Assembly: GCF_001486585.1 (NCBI RefSeq)
Contig: NZ_LN909045.1
Location: 729,368 to 793,367 of the forward strand
Length of the DNA stretch: 64,000 nt
Direction: 5' to 3'
From: Paenibacillus senegalimassiliensis
GTDB lineage: Bacteria > Bacillota > Bacilli > Paenibacillales > Paenibacillaceae
This document shows, piece after piece, positions 1 to 9,364 of this stretch. The notes beneath the pieces are model-generated. The model had not been told where the DNA came from, did no database searches, and saw only the letters and a list, made by a program, of their open reading frames with translations. A program made the translations under genes and the position numbers. Numbering within the stretch: position 1 is the first letter of the stretch; every line of letters starts with the position of its first letter.

Positions 1-2
1 AG

Positions 3-326
3 AGCGACTATTACGGAGTGATTAAGAAGGAAGGTACGGCGTTCATTCCACTGCGCTTCTTCGCTGACGAATTGGATGCTGATATTAAATGGACAAAGGA
101 TTCTCCCAAGCGGTTTGTTGTGACCGATGATATTACCGGCAAGGAAATCGTGCTAGAGGTCGGTTCAAGCGAGGCCTTGGTAGACGGTGCTGCCGTAAAA
201 CTCAAGCACCCTATGTTCATACACACCAACGGTTCGGGTTACGTGCCGCTCCGCTTTATGGCGGAAGCTCTGGGCGCTGAGTTGGACACTGAAATTGAAG
301 GCTGGATCATGCTGACAAGAGACTAG
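3..326 (+). CDS. Copper amine oxidase N-terminal-like (stalk) domain protein, 3' part
   Basis: The reading frame is open from the window edge, so the gene starts upstream and only its last 107 codons are present. Two copies of the signature of the copper amine oxidase N-terminal-like domain are visible, FIPLRFFADELDADI and YVPLRFMAEALGAEL. In Paenibacillaceae this domain is a common surface or exported module, often at the C-terminus of large cell-wall proteins, and is not itself an oxidase. A GTG at 18 could be mistaken for a start but has no ribosome site, and the domain homology continues upstream of it. Function of the whole protein cannot be judged from this fragment. A terminator follows at 375-423. 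Confidence 0.8.
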   Translation, partial: SDYYGVIKKEGTAFIPLRFFADELDADIKWTKDSPKRFVVTDDITGKEIVLEVGSSEALVDGAAVKLKHPMFIHTNGSGYVPLRFMAEALGAELDTEIEGWIMLTRD

Positions 327-374
327 AATGAATAAGCCAGCGATTGCTGGCGAGAGATAGGTAGTCTATAACCT

Positions 375-423
375 AAAGGGTCGTTCCCCGCATTTAATCA
401 TGCACCCGGGAACGGCCCTTTTT
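375..423 (+). terminator. Rho-independent terminator
   Basis: The arms AAAGGGTCGTTCCC (from 375) and GGGAACGGCCCTTT pair with one G-T wobble and are followed by a short T run to 423. It closes the stalk-domain gene. Confidence 0.8.
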
Positions 424-461
424 GAACTGGAATTATATGAGACCCGGTGTGTGAAAGTGAA

Positions 462-491
462 TTGACAAAATAAAAGAAGATTCCCTAAAAT
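462..491 (+). promoter_or_regulatory. Sigma-A-type promoter for the 548 gene
   Basis: TTGACA at 462-467 and TAAAAT at 486-491 are separated by 18 bp, upstream of an AGGAT ribosome site and the ATG at 548. This is a sequence match only; the start of transcription is inferred. Confidence 0.55.
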
Positions 492-547
492 GAATAGGAT
501 ATATTCGTAATTATTACGCTTGCATAGCGAGACAGGATGAAATCAAT

Positions 548-958
548 ATGTTAAGACTAAAACGCGGCGATGTACTGTTAATGCTCGTCCTCGTACTGGT
601 AGGTTCCATTTGGCTATGGTTCCGTCAAGAGTTTGAAAGCCGTCAGACCTATGATCCGGCTACGCTATATGCGGAGATTCAGGTCGATGGAGAGCTGTAT
701 CGGAGTGTTCCACTGGATGAAGGAGAGCAGACGATCGACATTGCTACGTCGCTTGGCCGTAATACCTTGAAGGTATTCGATGAAGGCATTCAGATGATAT
801 TTGCCGACTGTCCGAAGAAGATATCCATGCAGATGGGCTTCATTTCCCGGCCGAATGAGACAATTATCTGTGTCCCTAATCGGGTATATGTCCAAATCGT
901 ACAAAGTGGTGAGCCGTTGTCTGATGAGAACGCCGTGGATGCCTTTATCAGCGGTTAA
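548..958 (+). CDS. NusG domain II-containing membrane-anchored protein
   Basis: This 136-residue protein has one N-terminal membrane segment (residues about 9-26) followed by a small extracytoplasmic beta domain. The composition and the conserved C-terminal region with two cysteines (ADCPKKISMQMGFISRP and ETIICVPNRV) match the NusG domain II family of small exported Firmicute proteins. That family resembles the accessory domain of NusG but lacks the NGN and KOW domains, so it is not a transcription factor. Family members are often encoded next to Gx or FMN-binding redox genes, but no such neighbour is seen here. Its 3' end overlaps the convergent YcgQ-like gene by 11 bp. Role unknown. Confidence 0.75.
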   Translation: MLRLKRGDVLLMLVLVLVGSIWLWFRQEFESRQTYDPATLYAEIQVDGELYRSVPLDEGEQTIDIATSLGRNTLKVFDEGIQMIFADCPKKISMQMGFISRPNETIICVPNRVYVQIVQSGEPLSDENAVDAFISG

Positions 959-1814
959 TATCATCCCATACCTGGATGGAATCGCCGTTCGGATATACAT
1001 ATGGGGTAGCAGGCCGTTCGATTGCTGATAGCCGCTGTGCTTTAATTGTAATCATGCTCTTGCCCTGTCTGGTTTGAGGTTCTATGATTCCTTCCACCTC
1101 AAGCCAGGCATCTTTGGCGAGCCCGGAAATAGGCTGATCCGATGTGATGATGACACCAAATGGAGAGGAATCGGCCGTGCAGCATAATACGAGAAAGCGT
1201 CCTAACACAAACTCTTTGGATTCCTTTATGAGGTCCTCATTCTGGTAGACAAACCCGCTTAGCCTGATTTTTTTGCCGCGGAATTTGTCCTGGAAGAGTT
1301 CAATGGCTCCAATCGTTTCAGAGAATATTTCGGGCTTAACCTCAATGATGGGCTCGGGATAAAGTCGCTGGGCCAAGGCGGCAAATTCCGTATTATACGG
1401 ATCGGGTGCCTTGAAAATCTCCTCCAGTTGTTCCGAGGCGAGCAAGGGAGAGGACAAGCTCATGCCCTTCTTGGCGGCGGCAAAGCTGCCTAGCTCTTGA
1501 TTGGGCAACAGGCTACCTAGTAGTAATGGAAGCAGAAATAAACCATAGACTGCCGTATTCTTCCAGCCGGATACCGAAAGAGGACGCTCACAGTCGCAAA
1601 GGGCGGCGGAGCGTTGGAACAAGGCTTGATAAGCCAAGCAAACTGCCATAACGACAAGCGGGATGGGGACATAACGAATCAATGGCTCCATACGGGGAGC
1701 GATGTAGAAATAAAGAGCTCCGGAGCGGGTTAAGTAGGCAATGAACAGGGCGAAGCCAAGTAAGATGAAGGCTCTGATTAAATAATGCCTGCGAATAATG
1801 AGCGGCTGATTCAT
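948..1814 (-). CDS. YcgQ-like permease subunit (TIGR03943/DUF1980)
   Basis: The 288-residue protein has about four N-terminal hydrophobic segments (residues 10-30, 38-60, 85-105 and others) and a soluble C-terminal half with the conserved FVYQNEDL and FVLGRFLVLCCTADSSPFGV motifs of TIGR03943/DUF1980. The family is a partner of the YcgR-type permease, which lies 16 bp upstream with the GGAGG ribosome site in the gap, so the two are surely co-transcribed. Comparative genomics has linked this pair (COG3689 and COG0701) to zinc homeostasis, which fits the Zur-type operator upstream at 2865-2883. The transported substrate and the direction of transport are not established. Confidence 0.85.
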   Translation of the reverse strand: MNQPLIIRRHYLIRAFILLGFALFIAYLTRSGALYFYIAPRMEPLIRYVPIPLVVMAVCLAYQALFQRSAALCDCERPLSVSGWKNTAVYGLFLLPLLLGSLLPNQELGSFAAAKKGMSLSSPLLASEQLEEIFKAPDPYNTEFAALAQRLYPEPIIEVKPEIFSETIGAIELFQDKFRGKKIRLSGFVYQNEDLIKESKEFVLGRFLVLCCTADSSPFGVIITSDQPISGLAKDAWLEVEGIIEPQTRQGKSMITIKAQRLSAIERPATPYVYPNGDSIQVWDDINR

Positions 1815-1830
1815 ACTTCGATAATCCTCC

Positions 1831-2838
1831 TTACAACCATAACGTACCCACCAGTACGGCTCCTGTAAATACGAGTGCAGAAATGAGGAAGGTGAGCAGC
1901 AAAACGAACTTGGTGCGGAATACGGAGAGCAGCATCAGCATGTTTTTGAAATCCAGCATAGGTCCGAAGACGAGAAATGCCAGCAGCGAGCCCCCGGAAA
2001 AAGTCTGCAAGAAGGTGGAGGCTACAAAGGCATCTGACGTGGAGCACAGGGATAACACGAAGGCAAAGCCCATCATGAACAGGTAGGCGCTGACGGGTCC
2101 GCTCCCAATGTCGGCCAGATGTTCTCTGGCGATAAACGCCTGAATGCCTGCGGTTAACAGACAGCCGATCAGCAGGTATTTACCCATCTCGAACACTTCA
2201 TCGGCCGCATGTATGAACACCGCGGTCAGTTTGTTGCTGCCATGAGCAGGTGTGTGTCCCTGTCCATTGCTGTCTTGGGTAGCGCCACGTGCCAAGGAAT
2301 GCTTGAGTGGATTGTCCTTCCAGTAGAGATACAGAATTGCGCCAATGGCTGCGGCAACGGCAAAGGCCAGTCCCATACGAGCGTAGACCATTTCAGGATA
2401 TAGGCGAAAGGCCATATAGGTGGCGCTGAACACCACAGGGTTCAGAATGGGGCCGGATAAGATGAACACAACGGCCATATACACGGGCATTCCCTTCTGA
2501 ATCATTCGGCGAATCAGGGGAATCATCCCGCATTCACATACGGGAAATACCAGTCCAAGCACACAAGCAAAGAGAATACCTGGTACGGGATGTTTTGGCA
2601 TCCAGCGGCGTAGTGTTTCTTCAGATACAAATAGATGCATGAGTGACGACAGGATGGCTCCTACCAGTACAAAAGGCAAGGCTTCGAGCAGAATGCCAAG
2701 AAAGCTTGTCTTAAAGGTCTGCACTTCATCCATGGGCACTTGCCGAAGGAGAGCGGGAGAGACCACCGTCAAGCAGGCCAAGGCAAAGGCAGCCGGTAGT
2801 AGCATGGGCAACAGACGGGGAACAGGGATTTTGTTCAT
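1831..2838 (-). CDS. YcgR-like permease (DUF318/COG0701)
   Basis: This is a polytopic membrane protein of 335 residues with about eight hydrophobic segments. The family motifs GLVFPVCECGMIPL and SGPILNPVVFSATYMAF contain the conserved cysteine-rich loop of COG0701 permeases. A longer frame starts at 2886, but I chose the ATG at 2838 because it has AAGGAG six bases upstream and because the longer start would place the first codons inside the palindromic operator at 2865-2883. The gene heads a two-gene operon with the YcgQ-like subunit. The likely role is a two-component membrane complex used under zinc limitation; the substrate is inferred from regulation only. Confidence 0.85.
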   Translation of the reverse strand: MNKIPVPRLLPMLLPAAFALACLTVVSPALLRQVPMDEVQTFKTSFLGILLEALPFVLVGAILSSLMHLFVSEETLRRWMPKHPVPGILFACVLGLVFPVCECGMIPLIRRMIQKGMPVYMAVVFILSGPILNPVVFSATYMAFRLYPEMVYARMGLAFAVAAAIGAILYLYWKDNPLKHSLARGATQDSNGQGHTPAHGSNKLTAVFIHAADEVFEMGKYLLIGCLLTAGIQAFIAREHLADIGSGPVSAYLFMMGFAFVLSLCSTSDAFVASTFLQTFSGGSLLAFLVFGPMLDFKNMLMLLSVFRTKFVLLLTFLISALVFTGAVLVGTLWL

Positions 2839-2864
2839 CTGAATCTCCTTATAAGCTTCATCAT

Positions 2865-2883
2865 AATCATAATTATTACGATT
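2865..2883. promoter_or_regulatory. Zur-type operator upstream of ycgR-ycgQ
   Basis: The 19-bp palindrome AATCATAATTATTACGATT has nine-base arms around a central base with a single mismatch between arms. Its core TCGTAATnATTAYGA on the minus strand fits the known Bacillus Zur box TCGTAATnATTACGA better than the Fur (TGATAATnATTATCA) or PerR (TTATAATnATTATAA) boxes. It lies 27 bp upstream of the ATG at 2838, where a repressor would block the promoter or early elongation. Confidence 0.75.
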
Positions 2884-2924
2884 CAAGGAAATTCAGAACC
2901 AGGATTGTCCTGGGCGGGACAAGT

Positions 2925-3485
2925 TTATTTTGAAGAGGAATGGGATTTGCCGAAGGGGAAGAGGCTTTTGCGATTAAGCTCCAGCTTCTGCGAGGTCAAA
3001 TGGATGAGTAGCTCTTCGATACCGGAGAGGAGAGAAATGATGCAGACGAGGCGAAATACCATCGGTACGTACTGGGGCCAAAGGAGAACAAAAGGTGCAG
3101 CAAAGACTAGCAAGCCAGTACATTTGTTTCCCCAGGTATGAATCATCGCGAAGGTTCGAAAGCGCCAGCCGGCATAAAGTAGAGCCAGGATGCGGATTGC
3201 CAGAGTGGCGTAGAGGTAGGGCAGTAGCCCATAGACTTCGGGGCCTGACCAAACGATGAAAGCGGCGGTGACGACACCAAACATGATCATGTCAGCTATA
3301 GAGTCCAGCCGGGCCCCCAACTCATTAGCATAACCACTCTTACGTGCGATGGGGCCGTCCAGTACGTCGGTCAGTCCCGCTATGCTGTAGAAGATGATGA
3401 AATAGGCCGGCCGATTTATGAGGAAAATCAGCAGGCCAGAAAGGATCATTCGACTTATCGTCAGGCTATTGGCAGCGTGCTTCAT
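2925..3485 (-). CDS. CDP-alcohol phosphatidyltransferase
   Basis: This 186-residue integral membrane enzyme carries the complete CDP-alcohol phosphatidyltransferase motif DGx2ARx8Gx3Dx3D (residues about 43-65: DGPIAR, then G, D and D with correct spacing). The aspartates bind the metal ions that activate CDP-diacylglycerol for attack by an alcohol. Five or six hydrophobic segments follow. The length fits the PgsA or CdsA-partner size range, but the sequence does not tell glycerol-phosphate from other alcohol acceptors. It overlaps ung by ATGA and is translationally coupled to it, which says little about function. It may be a second, specialised enzyme rather than the housekeeping PgsA. Confidence 0.85.
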   Translation of the reverse strand: MKHAANSLTISRMILSGLLIFLINRPAYFIIFYSIAGLTDVLDGPIARKSGYANELGARLDSIADMIMFGVVTAAFIVWSGPEVYGLLPYLYATLAIRILALLYAGWRFRTFAMIHTWGNKCTGLLVFAAPFVLLWPQYVPMVFRLVCIISLLSGIEELLIHLTSQKLELNRKSLFPFGKSHSSSK

Positions 3486-4159
3486 GTCAGATCAGGAATT
3501 TGCCAATCAATTTCCGGAAGTCCCTGGGTACGCAAAAACTCGTTGGCTCTTGAGAAGGCTTTGCTCCCAAGAAACCCGCGGTGAGCCGACAGGGGACTTG
3601 GGTGTGGCGTTTTGATCAAGTAGTGATTTTTATTGGTAATCAAGGCCGCCTTCTTCTGAGCATGACTTCCCCATAACAAATAGACAACTGGATCACTTTT
3701 CTGGTTCAGCGTCTCGATTACCTTGTCGGTAAAGTTCTCCCAGCCTTTATCCTTATGGGAATTGGCCGTTTCGGCTTGCACGGTCAGGACGGTGTTTAGC
3801 AAAAGCACGCCTTGCTTGGCCCAAGGAACCAGATAGCCGTTGTTCGGAATGAAGCAGCCCAGATCGTCGCGCAGTTCCTTGAACATATTTTGCAGAGAGG
3901 GTGGTGCTTTCACCCCGGGCTTCACGGAGAAGCTAAGTCCATGGGCTTGCCCTGGGCCATGATAAGGGTCTTGACCCAAAATGACGACCTTCACGTCAGC
4001 AAAGGACGTATAATGAAGGGCGTTGAAGATATCGTACATATCGGGATAGATCGTTTTTGTACGATATTCCTGAGCCAGGAATGTACGCAGTTGCAAATAA
4101 TACGGCTTGTTAAATTCGGCCTCCAGATAAGGAGCCCAATCATTTTTTAAAATGGTCAA
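3482..4159 (-). CDS. ung: Uracil-DNA glycosylase
   Basis: Family 1 uracil-DNA glycosylase of 225 residues, the normal length. It removes uracil from DNA to begin base excision repair. The water-activating loop [16 protein letters not shown] (residues about 61-76, catalytic Asp in QDP) and the DNA-intercalation loop [11 protein letters not shown] near residue 186 are intact, as is the LLLNTVLTV strand. The start is a TTG at 4159 with GAGGTGA eight bases upstream; no better ATG exists. The downstream phosphatidyltransferase overlaps its stop. Confidence 0.97.
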   Translation of the reverse strand: MTILKNDWAPYLEAEFNKPYYLQLRTFLAQEYRTKTIYPDMYDIFNALHYTSFADVKVVILGQDPYHGPGQAHGLSFSVKPGVKAPPSLQNMFKELRDDLGCFIPNNGYLVPWAKQGVLLLNTVLTVQAETANSHKDKGWENFTDKVIETLNQKSDPVVYLLWGSHAQKKAALITNKNHYLIKTPHPSPLSAHRGFLGSKAFSRANEFLRTQGLPEIDWQIPDLT

Positions 4160-4271
4160 GCGAATGTCACCTCGGTCTGACTTGTTTTCTGTTCAGTTGG
4201 GTTCAACCTAAATTTTAATTCGACAAGACGGCCCTATGCTCCTGCTTGCGACAAGTTCATATTCATCATAA

Positions 4272-4308
4272 AGCCCTTCCACCTTCCTGTGAAGGAGGCG
4301 AAAGGGCT
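4272..4308 (-). terminator. Hairpin terminator after gnd
   Basis: AGCCCTT at 4272-4278 pairs with AAGGGCT at 4302-4308, with an inner CCTTC/GAAGG helix. The U run on the minus strand is short, so termination strength is uncertain. It ends the zwf-tal-gnd operon. Confidence 0.5.
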
Positions 4309-4337
4309 GAGTTGTGATGTATTTTAGTTATCGCCAG

Positions 4338-5750
4338 TTATTGCTGCATCCATTGGAAGTGGAAGCTTCCTTCCTGATCCACCCGCTCAAAGGTATGCGC
4401 GCCGAAGTAATCACGTTGTGCTTGCAGCAGGTTGGCTGGAAGACGCTCGGACCGGTAGCTGTCGTAGTAAGCCAGGGCAGAGGAGAAGGCTGGCACCGGA
4501 ATGCCACGGGTTACCGCCGTTGCAATAACTTCTCTCCAAGCTTCCTGATAATTCTCTACGACTTCCTTAAAGTAATCGTCCAGTAGCAGGTTGCGAAGCT
4601 CGGAATTACGGTCGTACGCATCCTTGATGTTCTGCAGGAAGCGGGCGCGGATAATGCAGCCGCCACGGAAAATCATGGCGATAGCGCCGTAATTCAAATC
4701 CCAGCCGTACTCATCGGAGGCCAGCCGCATTTGTGCAAAGCCTTGGGCATAGGAAGCAATCTTGCTGGCGTAGAGCGCCTTGCGGACGGCTTCGATAAAT
4801 GCCTGCTTATCGCCTTGGAATGCAGTCGTGCTAGGCCCGCTCAGACGTTTGCTGGCGGCGACGCGCTCATCCTTCATGGCGGAGATGAACCGGGCGAATA
4901 CGGATTCTGTAATAATAGAGAGCGGAACGCCCAGATCCAGCGCGCTTTGGCTGGTCCATTTGCCAGTGCCTTTCTGTCCGGCGGAATCCAGAATAACATC
5001 CACCATCGGCTCCCCTGTCTGAGGATCTTTCTTCCCGAAGATGTCAGCGGTAATCTCGATCAAATAGCTGTCCAGCTCGCCTTTGTTCCATTCGGTGAAA
5101 ATATCGTGCAGCTCGTCGACGCTTAAGCCCAGTACATCCTTCAATAGCTGATAGGCCTCGCCAATAAGCTGCATATCGCCATATTCGATGCCGTTATGAA
5201 CCATCTTGACGTAATGTCCAGCGCCATCTGGCCCGATATAGGTGGAGCAGGGGTCCCCATTTACCTTTGCGGAGATGGCCGTAAGAATTGGCTCTACTAA
5301 TTCGTAAGCGTCCCGTTGTCCACCTGGCATAATGGCCGGTCCTTTCAGTGCGCCTTCTTCGCCGCCGGATACGCCTGCTCCGATATAGCGGAAGCCTTGC
5401 GCTTCCAGCAGCTTGTTTCTGCGCTGTGTATCGGGGAAGTGTGCGTTCCCTCCATCAATCAGGATATCGCCGGGAGACAGGAACGGAACAAGTTGGTCAA
5501 TCGTGTCATCCGTTGGTTGTCCGGCTTTGACCATGATTAGTATTTTTCGCGGTGTTTCCAGTGCCTGCACGAATTTTTCAATGCTGTAGGTGCCGACAAA
5601 ATTTTTGTCCGGGGCTTCTTCCAGCAATTCCTTCGTTTTGGCGGAGGAACGGTTGTACAAGGCCACAGAGAAGCCTTTGCTTTCTATATTAAGTGCGAGG
5701 TTCTTGCCCATGACAGCCAGGCCGACAACCCCGATTTGTTGTTTCTGCAT
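4338..5750 (-). CDS. gnd: 6-phosphogluconate dehydrogenase (decarboxylating)
   Basis: The 470-residue protein catalyses oxidative decarboxylation of 6-phosphogluconate to ribulose 5-phosphate with reduction of NADP. The dinucleotide-binding motif [15 protein letters not shown] is at residues 7-21, with N-R-S after strand 2 (YNRSS) typical of NADP use. The substrate site [12 protein letters not shown] near residue 123 and the catalytic region [13 protein letters not shown] near 182 are intact, and so is the C-terminal tail that completes the dimer site. Length matches the long homodimeric form. A GGAGG site precedes the ATG. It is the last gene of the operon, 18 bp after the transaldolase. Confidence 0.97.
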   Translation of the reverse strand: MQKQQIGVVGLAVMGKNLALNIESKGFSVALYNRSSAKTKELLEEAPDKNFVGTYSIEKFVQALETPRKILIMVKAGQPTDDTIDQLVPFLSPGDILIDGGNAHFPDTQRRNKLLEAQGFRYIGAGVSGGEEGALKGPAIMPGGQRDAYELVEPILTAISAKVNGDPCSTYIGPDGAGHYVKMVHNGIEYGDMQLIGEAYQLLKDVLGLSVDELHDIFTEWNKGELDSYLIEITADIFGKKDPQTGEPMVDVILDSAGQKGTGKWTSQSALDLGVPLSIITESVFARFISAMKDERVAASKRLSGPSTTAFQGDKQAFIEAVRKALYASKIASYAQGFAQMRLASDEYGWDLNYGAIAMIFRGGCIIRARFLQNIKDAYDRNSELRNLLLDDYFKEVVENYQEAWREVIATAVTRGIPVPAFSSALAYYDSYRSERLPANLLQAQRDYFGAHTFERVDQEGSFHFQWMQQ

Positions 5751-5768
5751 CAGTAGCTACCTCCAGAT

Positions 5769-6428
5769 TTATACGTTCTTCCAATCCGCTGCAAATTTCT
5801 CCAAGCCTTGGTCCGTGAGCGGATGCTTCACCAGTTGGGCAATGACGCCAAATGGAATAGTTGCGATATGCGCACCAGCCAGGGCTACGCGAGTGACGTG
5901 GTCCGGATGGCGCACCGAAGCGGCAATAATCTGCGTATCGAGATGATGCATCCGGAACAGCTCGGCAATTCTGGTGACAAGTTGCACGCCGTCCTCAGAT
6001 ATATCATCCAGCCGACCCAGAAAAGGCGACACATAGGTCGCCCCTGCCCGGGCTGCCAGCAAAGCCTGATTGACGGTGAAAATCAAGGTAACATTGGTCT
6101 TCACGCCTTGCTTGGCCAGTACACGGGTAGCTTCTAATCCCGCCAGGGTCATAGGCAGCTTGATCGTGATATGCGGATCGTGGTTATTGATCTGAATCAA
6201 CTCGTTAGCTTGTGCAATCATCTCTTCCGCGGTTACGGCATCTGGCGTCACTTCGGCGGAGACGGACTCCACATCCGGCACGGCCTGTAAAATTTCCGCG
6301 ATCCGGTCCTCAAATTTGACGCCTTCCTTCGCAACCAGGGAAGGGTTGGTCGTAACTCCAGACAATACACCGACCTTATAGGCTTTTTGAATATCCTCCA
6401 GATTGGCTGTATCAATAAAAAATTTCAT
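5769..6428 (-). CDS. tal: Transaldolase (small TalC/Fsa-type)
   Basis: This 219-residue enzyme belongs to the small transaldolase/fructose-6-phosphate aldolase family, which moves a dihydroxyacetone unit through a Schiff base on lysine. The lysine lies in ITIKLPMT (residue about 86); the opening [10 protein letters not shown] and the GVTTNPSL loop are family hallmarks. I chose the ATG at 6428 because GGAGG lies nine bases upstream; a TTG start five codons earlier would include that ribosome site. Its position between zwf and gnd argues for transaldolase in the pentose phosphate pathway, as for B. subtilis YwjH, rather than for free aldolase activity. Sequence alone cannot settle this. Confidence 0.92.
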   Translation of the reverse strand: MKFFIDTANLEDIQKAYKVGVLSGVTTNPSLVAKEGVKFEDRIAEILQAVPDVESVSAEVTPDAVTAEEMIAQANELIQINNHDPHITIKLPMTLAGLEATRVLAKQGVKTNVTLIFTVNQALLAARAGATYVSPFLGRLDDISEDGVQLVTRIAELFRMHHLDTQIIAASVRHPDHVTRVALAGAHIATIPFGVIAQLVKHPLTDQGLEKFAADWKNV

Positions 6429-6493
6429 CGTCAATCCCTCCAATTTAGAAAACCTATTTTTGAGATATCTGACTGAAAAAATGAGTTACTTGA

Positions 6494-8026
6494 TTACTTT
6501 ACAAGCGATGGCTCTTTGTCTTGACGGGAGACTTGCGCCGGGGCAGAGCTTGCTTCTGCATGTTCTTGGTCGAACCACCACTCGAAGCCGTCCTCGGCGA
6601 GCAAATCGTGAGCCGCTTGCGGTCCAAAACCTCCAGCTTCGTATTCGTACAATGGCACCTCGTTAGCAGCAAAGGCTTCCTGAATAGGTTGAACCCATTT
6701 CCAAGCGAGCTCCACTTCGTCCCAATGGGCAAAGAAGGAGGAATCTCCGCGCAAAGCATCATAGATGAGGTTCTCATAAGCTTCCGGAACCTCGCTACCG
6801 CTCTTGTGGGTGCCGATGAGCACTTTGGTCAGGTCCTGATTTTGGGCAGCATCTTCGGTGTTAAGACGCAGATAGATGCCTTCGTTCGGGCTGATCTCAA
6901 AGACCAGCAAATTCGGCGTATGCGCGCTTGCTGTGCTTCCAGTTTGTTTAATCGGCTCCTTGAACTCGATAACGATTCGGGTTGCTTTCTCCTTCATTCG
7001 TTTACCCGTCCGAATATAGAATGGAATGCCCCGCCAGAATTGATCATCAATTTGCAGCTTGGCAGCAATGAAAGTCTCGTTCTGCGAATCCTGCGGAATA
7101 CCGGCTTCGTCCTTGTAACCGATGACAGGGTTTCCTTGAATGGCACCTTGCTTATATTGACCGCGGATCACCTGACTGCTGACATTTTGCGGCAACAGCG
7201 GCTCCAGGGATTGCATGACATGTCTTTTCTTCAAGCGAACTTGCTCGGAGTCATCGCTCTTTGGCAAATGACCGGCTAGCATCATCAGCAGTTGCAACAT
7301 ATGGTTCTGGAACATATCGCGAAGTGCGCCGGAATGATCGTAATAGCCGGCTCTTTCCTCCACGCCTACCGTTTCACTGGCGGTAATTTGCACATTAGCA
7401 ATATAACGGTTGTTCCAGGAAGCTTGAATGACCGGGTTCGTCCGCTGGAGTACCTCCAGCTTCTGTACCATCGGCTTGCCCAGGTAATGGTCGATTCGGA
7501 AAATCTCTTCCTCGGCAAAAGACTTGGCAAGCTGCTCGTTAAAGTCGCGAGCGGACTGCAAATCACGGCCGAAGGGCTTCTCGATGACAAGGCGCTTCCA
7601 CCCCGTGGTATCGCCAAGTCCGCTATTCTGAATATGCGAAGCGATGGTTTCAAATAGCTCCGGTCCTACGGATAAGTAGAACAAGCGGTTTGGTGTAAGG
7701 GACAGGCTTTGCTCACGCTGCTCGATGATTTGCAGCAGGCTTTGATAGTCCTCTGTACGGTCTACGTCCAGTACATGATAACGGAAGAAGCCGAGAAATT
7801 TCTTGACGGCCTCAGGATCTTTGACCTCACGTCTCGAAAAGCTGTGCAGAGATTGCTCGATGTTCGCCTTGAAGGTGTCATCGGACCATGCTCTTCTGCC
7901 CAAGCCAATCACGGAGAAAAGCTCCGGCAGTTTTCCATCAATAAATAAATTAAACAGGGCCGGGTAAATTTTGCGTTTTGCCAAATCGCCGGTTGCCCCA
8001 AACAATACGAATGTATTGGCATCCAT
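6494..8026 (-). CDS. zwf: Glucose-6-phosphate 1-dehydrogenase
   Basis: First enzyme of the oxidative pentose phosphate pathway, 510 residues. The coenzyme motif FGATGDLAKRKIYPAL is at residues 8-23, and the active-site motif RIDHYLGKPMVQ, with the catalytic His and substrate Lys, is near 180. The C-terminal domain is complete, with DALRGDSSFFAHWDEVE, and ends in a hydrophilic tail of about 25 residues that varies in this family. The ATG has GGAGA seven bases upstream. It heads an operon zwf-tal-gnd that supplies NADPH and pentoses, divergent from a LysR regulator. Confidence 0.97.
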   Translation of the reverse strand: MDANTFVLFGATGDLAKRKIYPALFNLFIDGKLPELFSVIGLGRRAWSDDTFKANIEQSLHSFSRREVKDPEAVKKFLGFFRYHVLDVDRTEDYQSLLQIIEQREQSLSLTPNRLFYLSVGPELFETIASHIQNSGLGDTTGWKRLVIEKPFGRDLQSARDFNEQLAKSFAEEEIFRIDHYLGKPMVQKLEVLQRTNPVIQASWNNRYIANVQITASETVGVEERAGYYDHSGALRDMFQNHMLQLLMMLAGHLPKSDDSEQVRLKKRHVMQSLEPLLPQNVSSQVIRGQYKQGAIQGNPVIGYKDEAGIPQDSQNETFIAAKLQIDDQFWRGIPFYIRTGKRMKEKATRIVIEFKEPIKQTGSTASAHTPNLLVFEISPNEGIYLRLNTEDAAQNQDLTKVLIGTHKSGSEVPEAYENLIYDALRGDSSFFAHWDEVELAWKWVQPIQEAFAANEVPLYEYEAGGFGPQAAHDLLAEDGFEWWFDQEHAEASSAPAQVSRQDKEPSLVK

Positions 8027-8075
8027 CCAGGTTCTCTCCTCTCGGCATAGCTTTTCTGCCTATGCAACTATGTTT

Positions 8076-8158
8076 AGCTATAGATTCATTAGCTTGATAC
8101 CACTATAATACGAATTAGCACTATACATGTAATTAATATATTTGACAGGAGCTATAGA
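8076..8158. promoter_or_regulatory. Divergent zwf/LysR control region with direct repeat
   Basis: The 140-bp gap holds two copies of AGCTATAGA (8076-8084 and 8150-8158), which could be regulator half-sites. A weak zwf promoter is possible on the minus strand, TTACAT (8132-8127) and TATTAT (8110-8105), with a 16-bp spacer. All of this is sequence inspection with no support beyond the arrangement. Confidence 0.35.
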
Positions 8159-8166
8159 CCACGCTT

Positions 8167-9048
8167 ATGACAAATAATTATGAGCTTTATAAAGTCTTCT
8201 ATTGGGCGGCCAAGACAGGGAGCTTGACCCAGGCGGCCCATGCGTTGTTTCTAACTCAGCCGAGCGTTAGCCATGCCATCAAGCAACTGGAAGAGAGCTT
8301 TGGCCTCACCTTGTTCCAGCGCAACTCCAAGGGCGTGTCGCTGACTCAGGAGGGGGCTGTTCTGTATTCGTATATTGAACAGTCGCAGATTTTGATCTCG
8401 CTGGCTGAGAAGAAAATGGCAGAGCTGAAAAATCTGGATAGCGGCGTGCTGCGAATCGGGGGCAGTGATTCGTTATTCAAGCATTACCTACTGCCCTTCC
8501 TGGAGGAGTTTCATCTTCAGTACCCTGACATTGGCATTCAACTATTGCACGGGACCACCCCGGAAATCATGGGCTATCTGAAAGAAGGCAAAATCGATCT
8601 TGGCGTAGCCAGAATGCCAATCATGGACTCGCAAATCGAGGTTCAGGAAGGCATTCAGCTTCAGGATTGTTTCGTGGCGGGTTGCCGTTATGCCCCTGAG
8701 ATTCAGAATAAGGTGATTTCCTTACAGGAGCTGTTGGAATATCCTCTTGTCTTATTCTCTCGCAATAGTCGGGCCCGGATGGCCATTACGGAGTTATTCC
8801 ACGGCTATGGCTATGAGCTAAAACCGGAGATTGAGGTAGGCAGCGTGGATTTGTTGATTGAACTCGCTCGCAAGGGACTCGGCATATCGTATGTCGCTCG
8901 CGAATTTGTCAGCAAGGAATTGGAGGAGGGCTCTTTATTTGAGATCAAGCTGGATGTTGAGCTTCCACCTTCCCAGGTCGGGGTCATGAATATGCGTAAT
9001 TTGCCGCTAACCAGTGCAGCGAAGAAGTTCATTGAAGGATTCAAATGA
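8167..9048 (+). CDS. LysR-family transcriptional regulator
   Basis: The 293-residue protein has an N-terminal winged helix-turn-helix (residues 1-60, with the LysR signature from AAKTGSLTQAAHALFLTQPS to LFQRN) and a two-lobed periplasmic-binding-like effector domain (residues 90-290). It lies divergent from zwf-tal-gnd, a geometry in which LysR proteins usually control the neighbouring operon and themselves. The effector is unknown; a sugar phosphate or redox signal would suit the context, as an inference. The AGGAG site lies 15 bases from the ATG, longer than usual, but an in-frame stop at 8155 excludes an upstream start. Confidence 0.9.
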   Translation: MTNNYELYKVFYWAAKTGSLTQAAHALFLTQPSVSHAIKQLEESFGLTLFQRNSKGVSLTQEGAVLYSYIEQSQILISLAEKKMAELKNLDSGVLRIGGSDSLFKHYLLPFLEEFHLQYPDIGIQLLHGTTPEIMGYLKEGKIDLGVARMPIMDSQIEVQEGIQLQDCFVAGCRYAPEIQNKVISLQELLEYPLVLFSRNSRARMAITELFHGYGYELKPEIEVGSVDLLIELARKGLGISYVAREFVSKELEEGSLFEIKLDVELPPSQVGVMNMRNLPLTSAAKKFIEGFK

Positions 9049-9085
9049 CCAAGACAATGGAGGTTGAGAAATAAATAATAATTTG

Positions 9086-9122
9086 GGGCGTAGCTGGAAA
9101 ATTCCGGATACGCTCTTTTTTT
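9086..9122 (+). terminator. Rho-independent terminator after the LysR gene
   Basis: GGGCGTA and TACGCTC (with one G-T pair) plus the inner GGAA/TTCC helix form a hairpin followed by seven or more T. The rest of the 9049-9364 gap is AT-rich and holds no gene that I can support. Confidence 0.8.
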
Positions 9123-9364
9123 GTCCTTGAAATGACCAATTTAGAAGAAAAAATATAAAAATGAGCAATTTTTCCTATTAGAATATAGTTCTATAGTCGC
9201 TTTACTTAGAATTAACTTCATATTTTTCTTGGGCAAACTTTCCCTTGGTACACTGATTATCGTTGGTCTCCACCTATCCATTCAGCTAAAAGGTTGATTG
9301 TCATCATTAGGGCTACCAATTATAAAGAATCATGTGTGATAGAAGTTGAAGGGAGAGGTATGGA

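Noticed and set aside
6521-7279. 252-residue antisense frame inside zwf
   Set aside because: It mirrors conserved zwf codons and has no recognisable domain.
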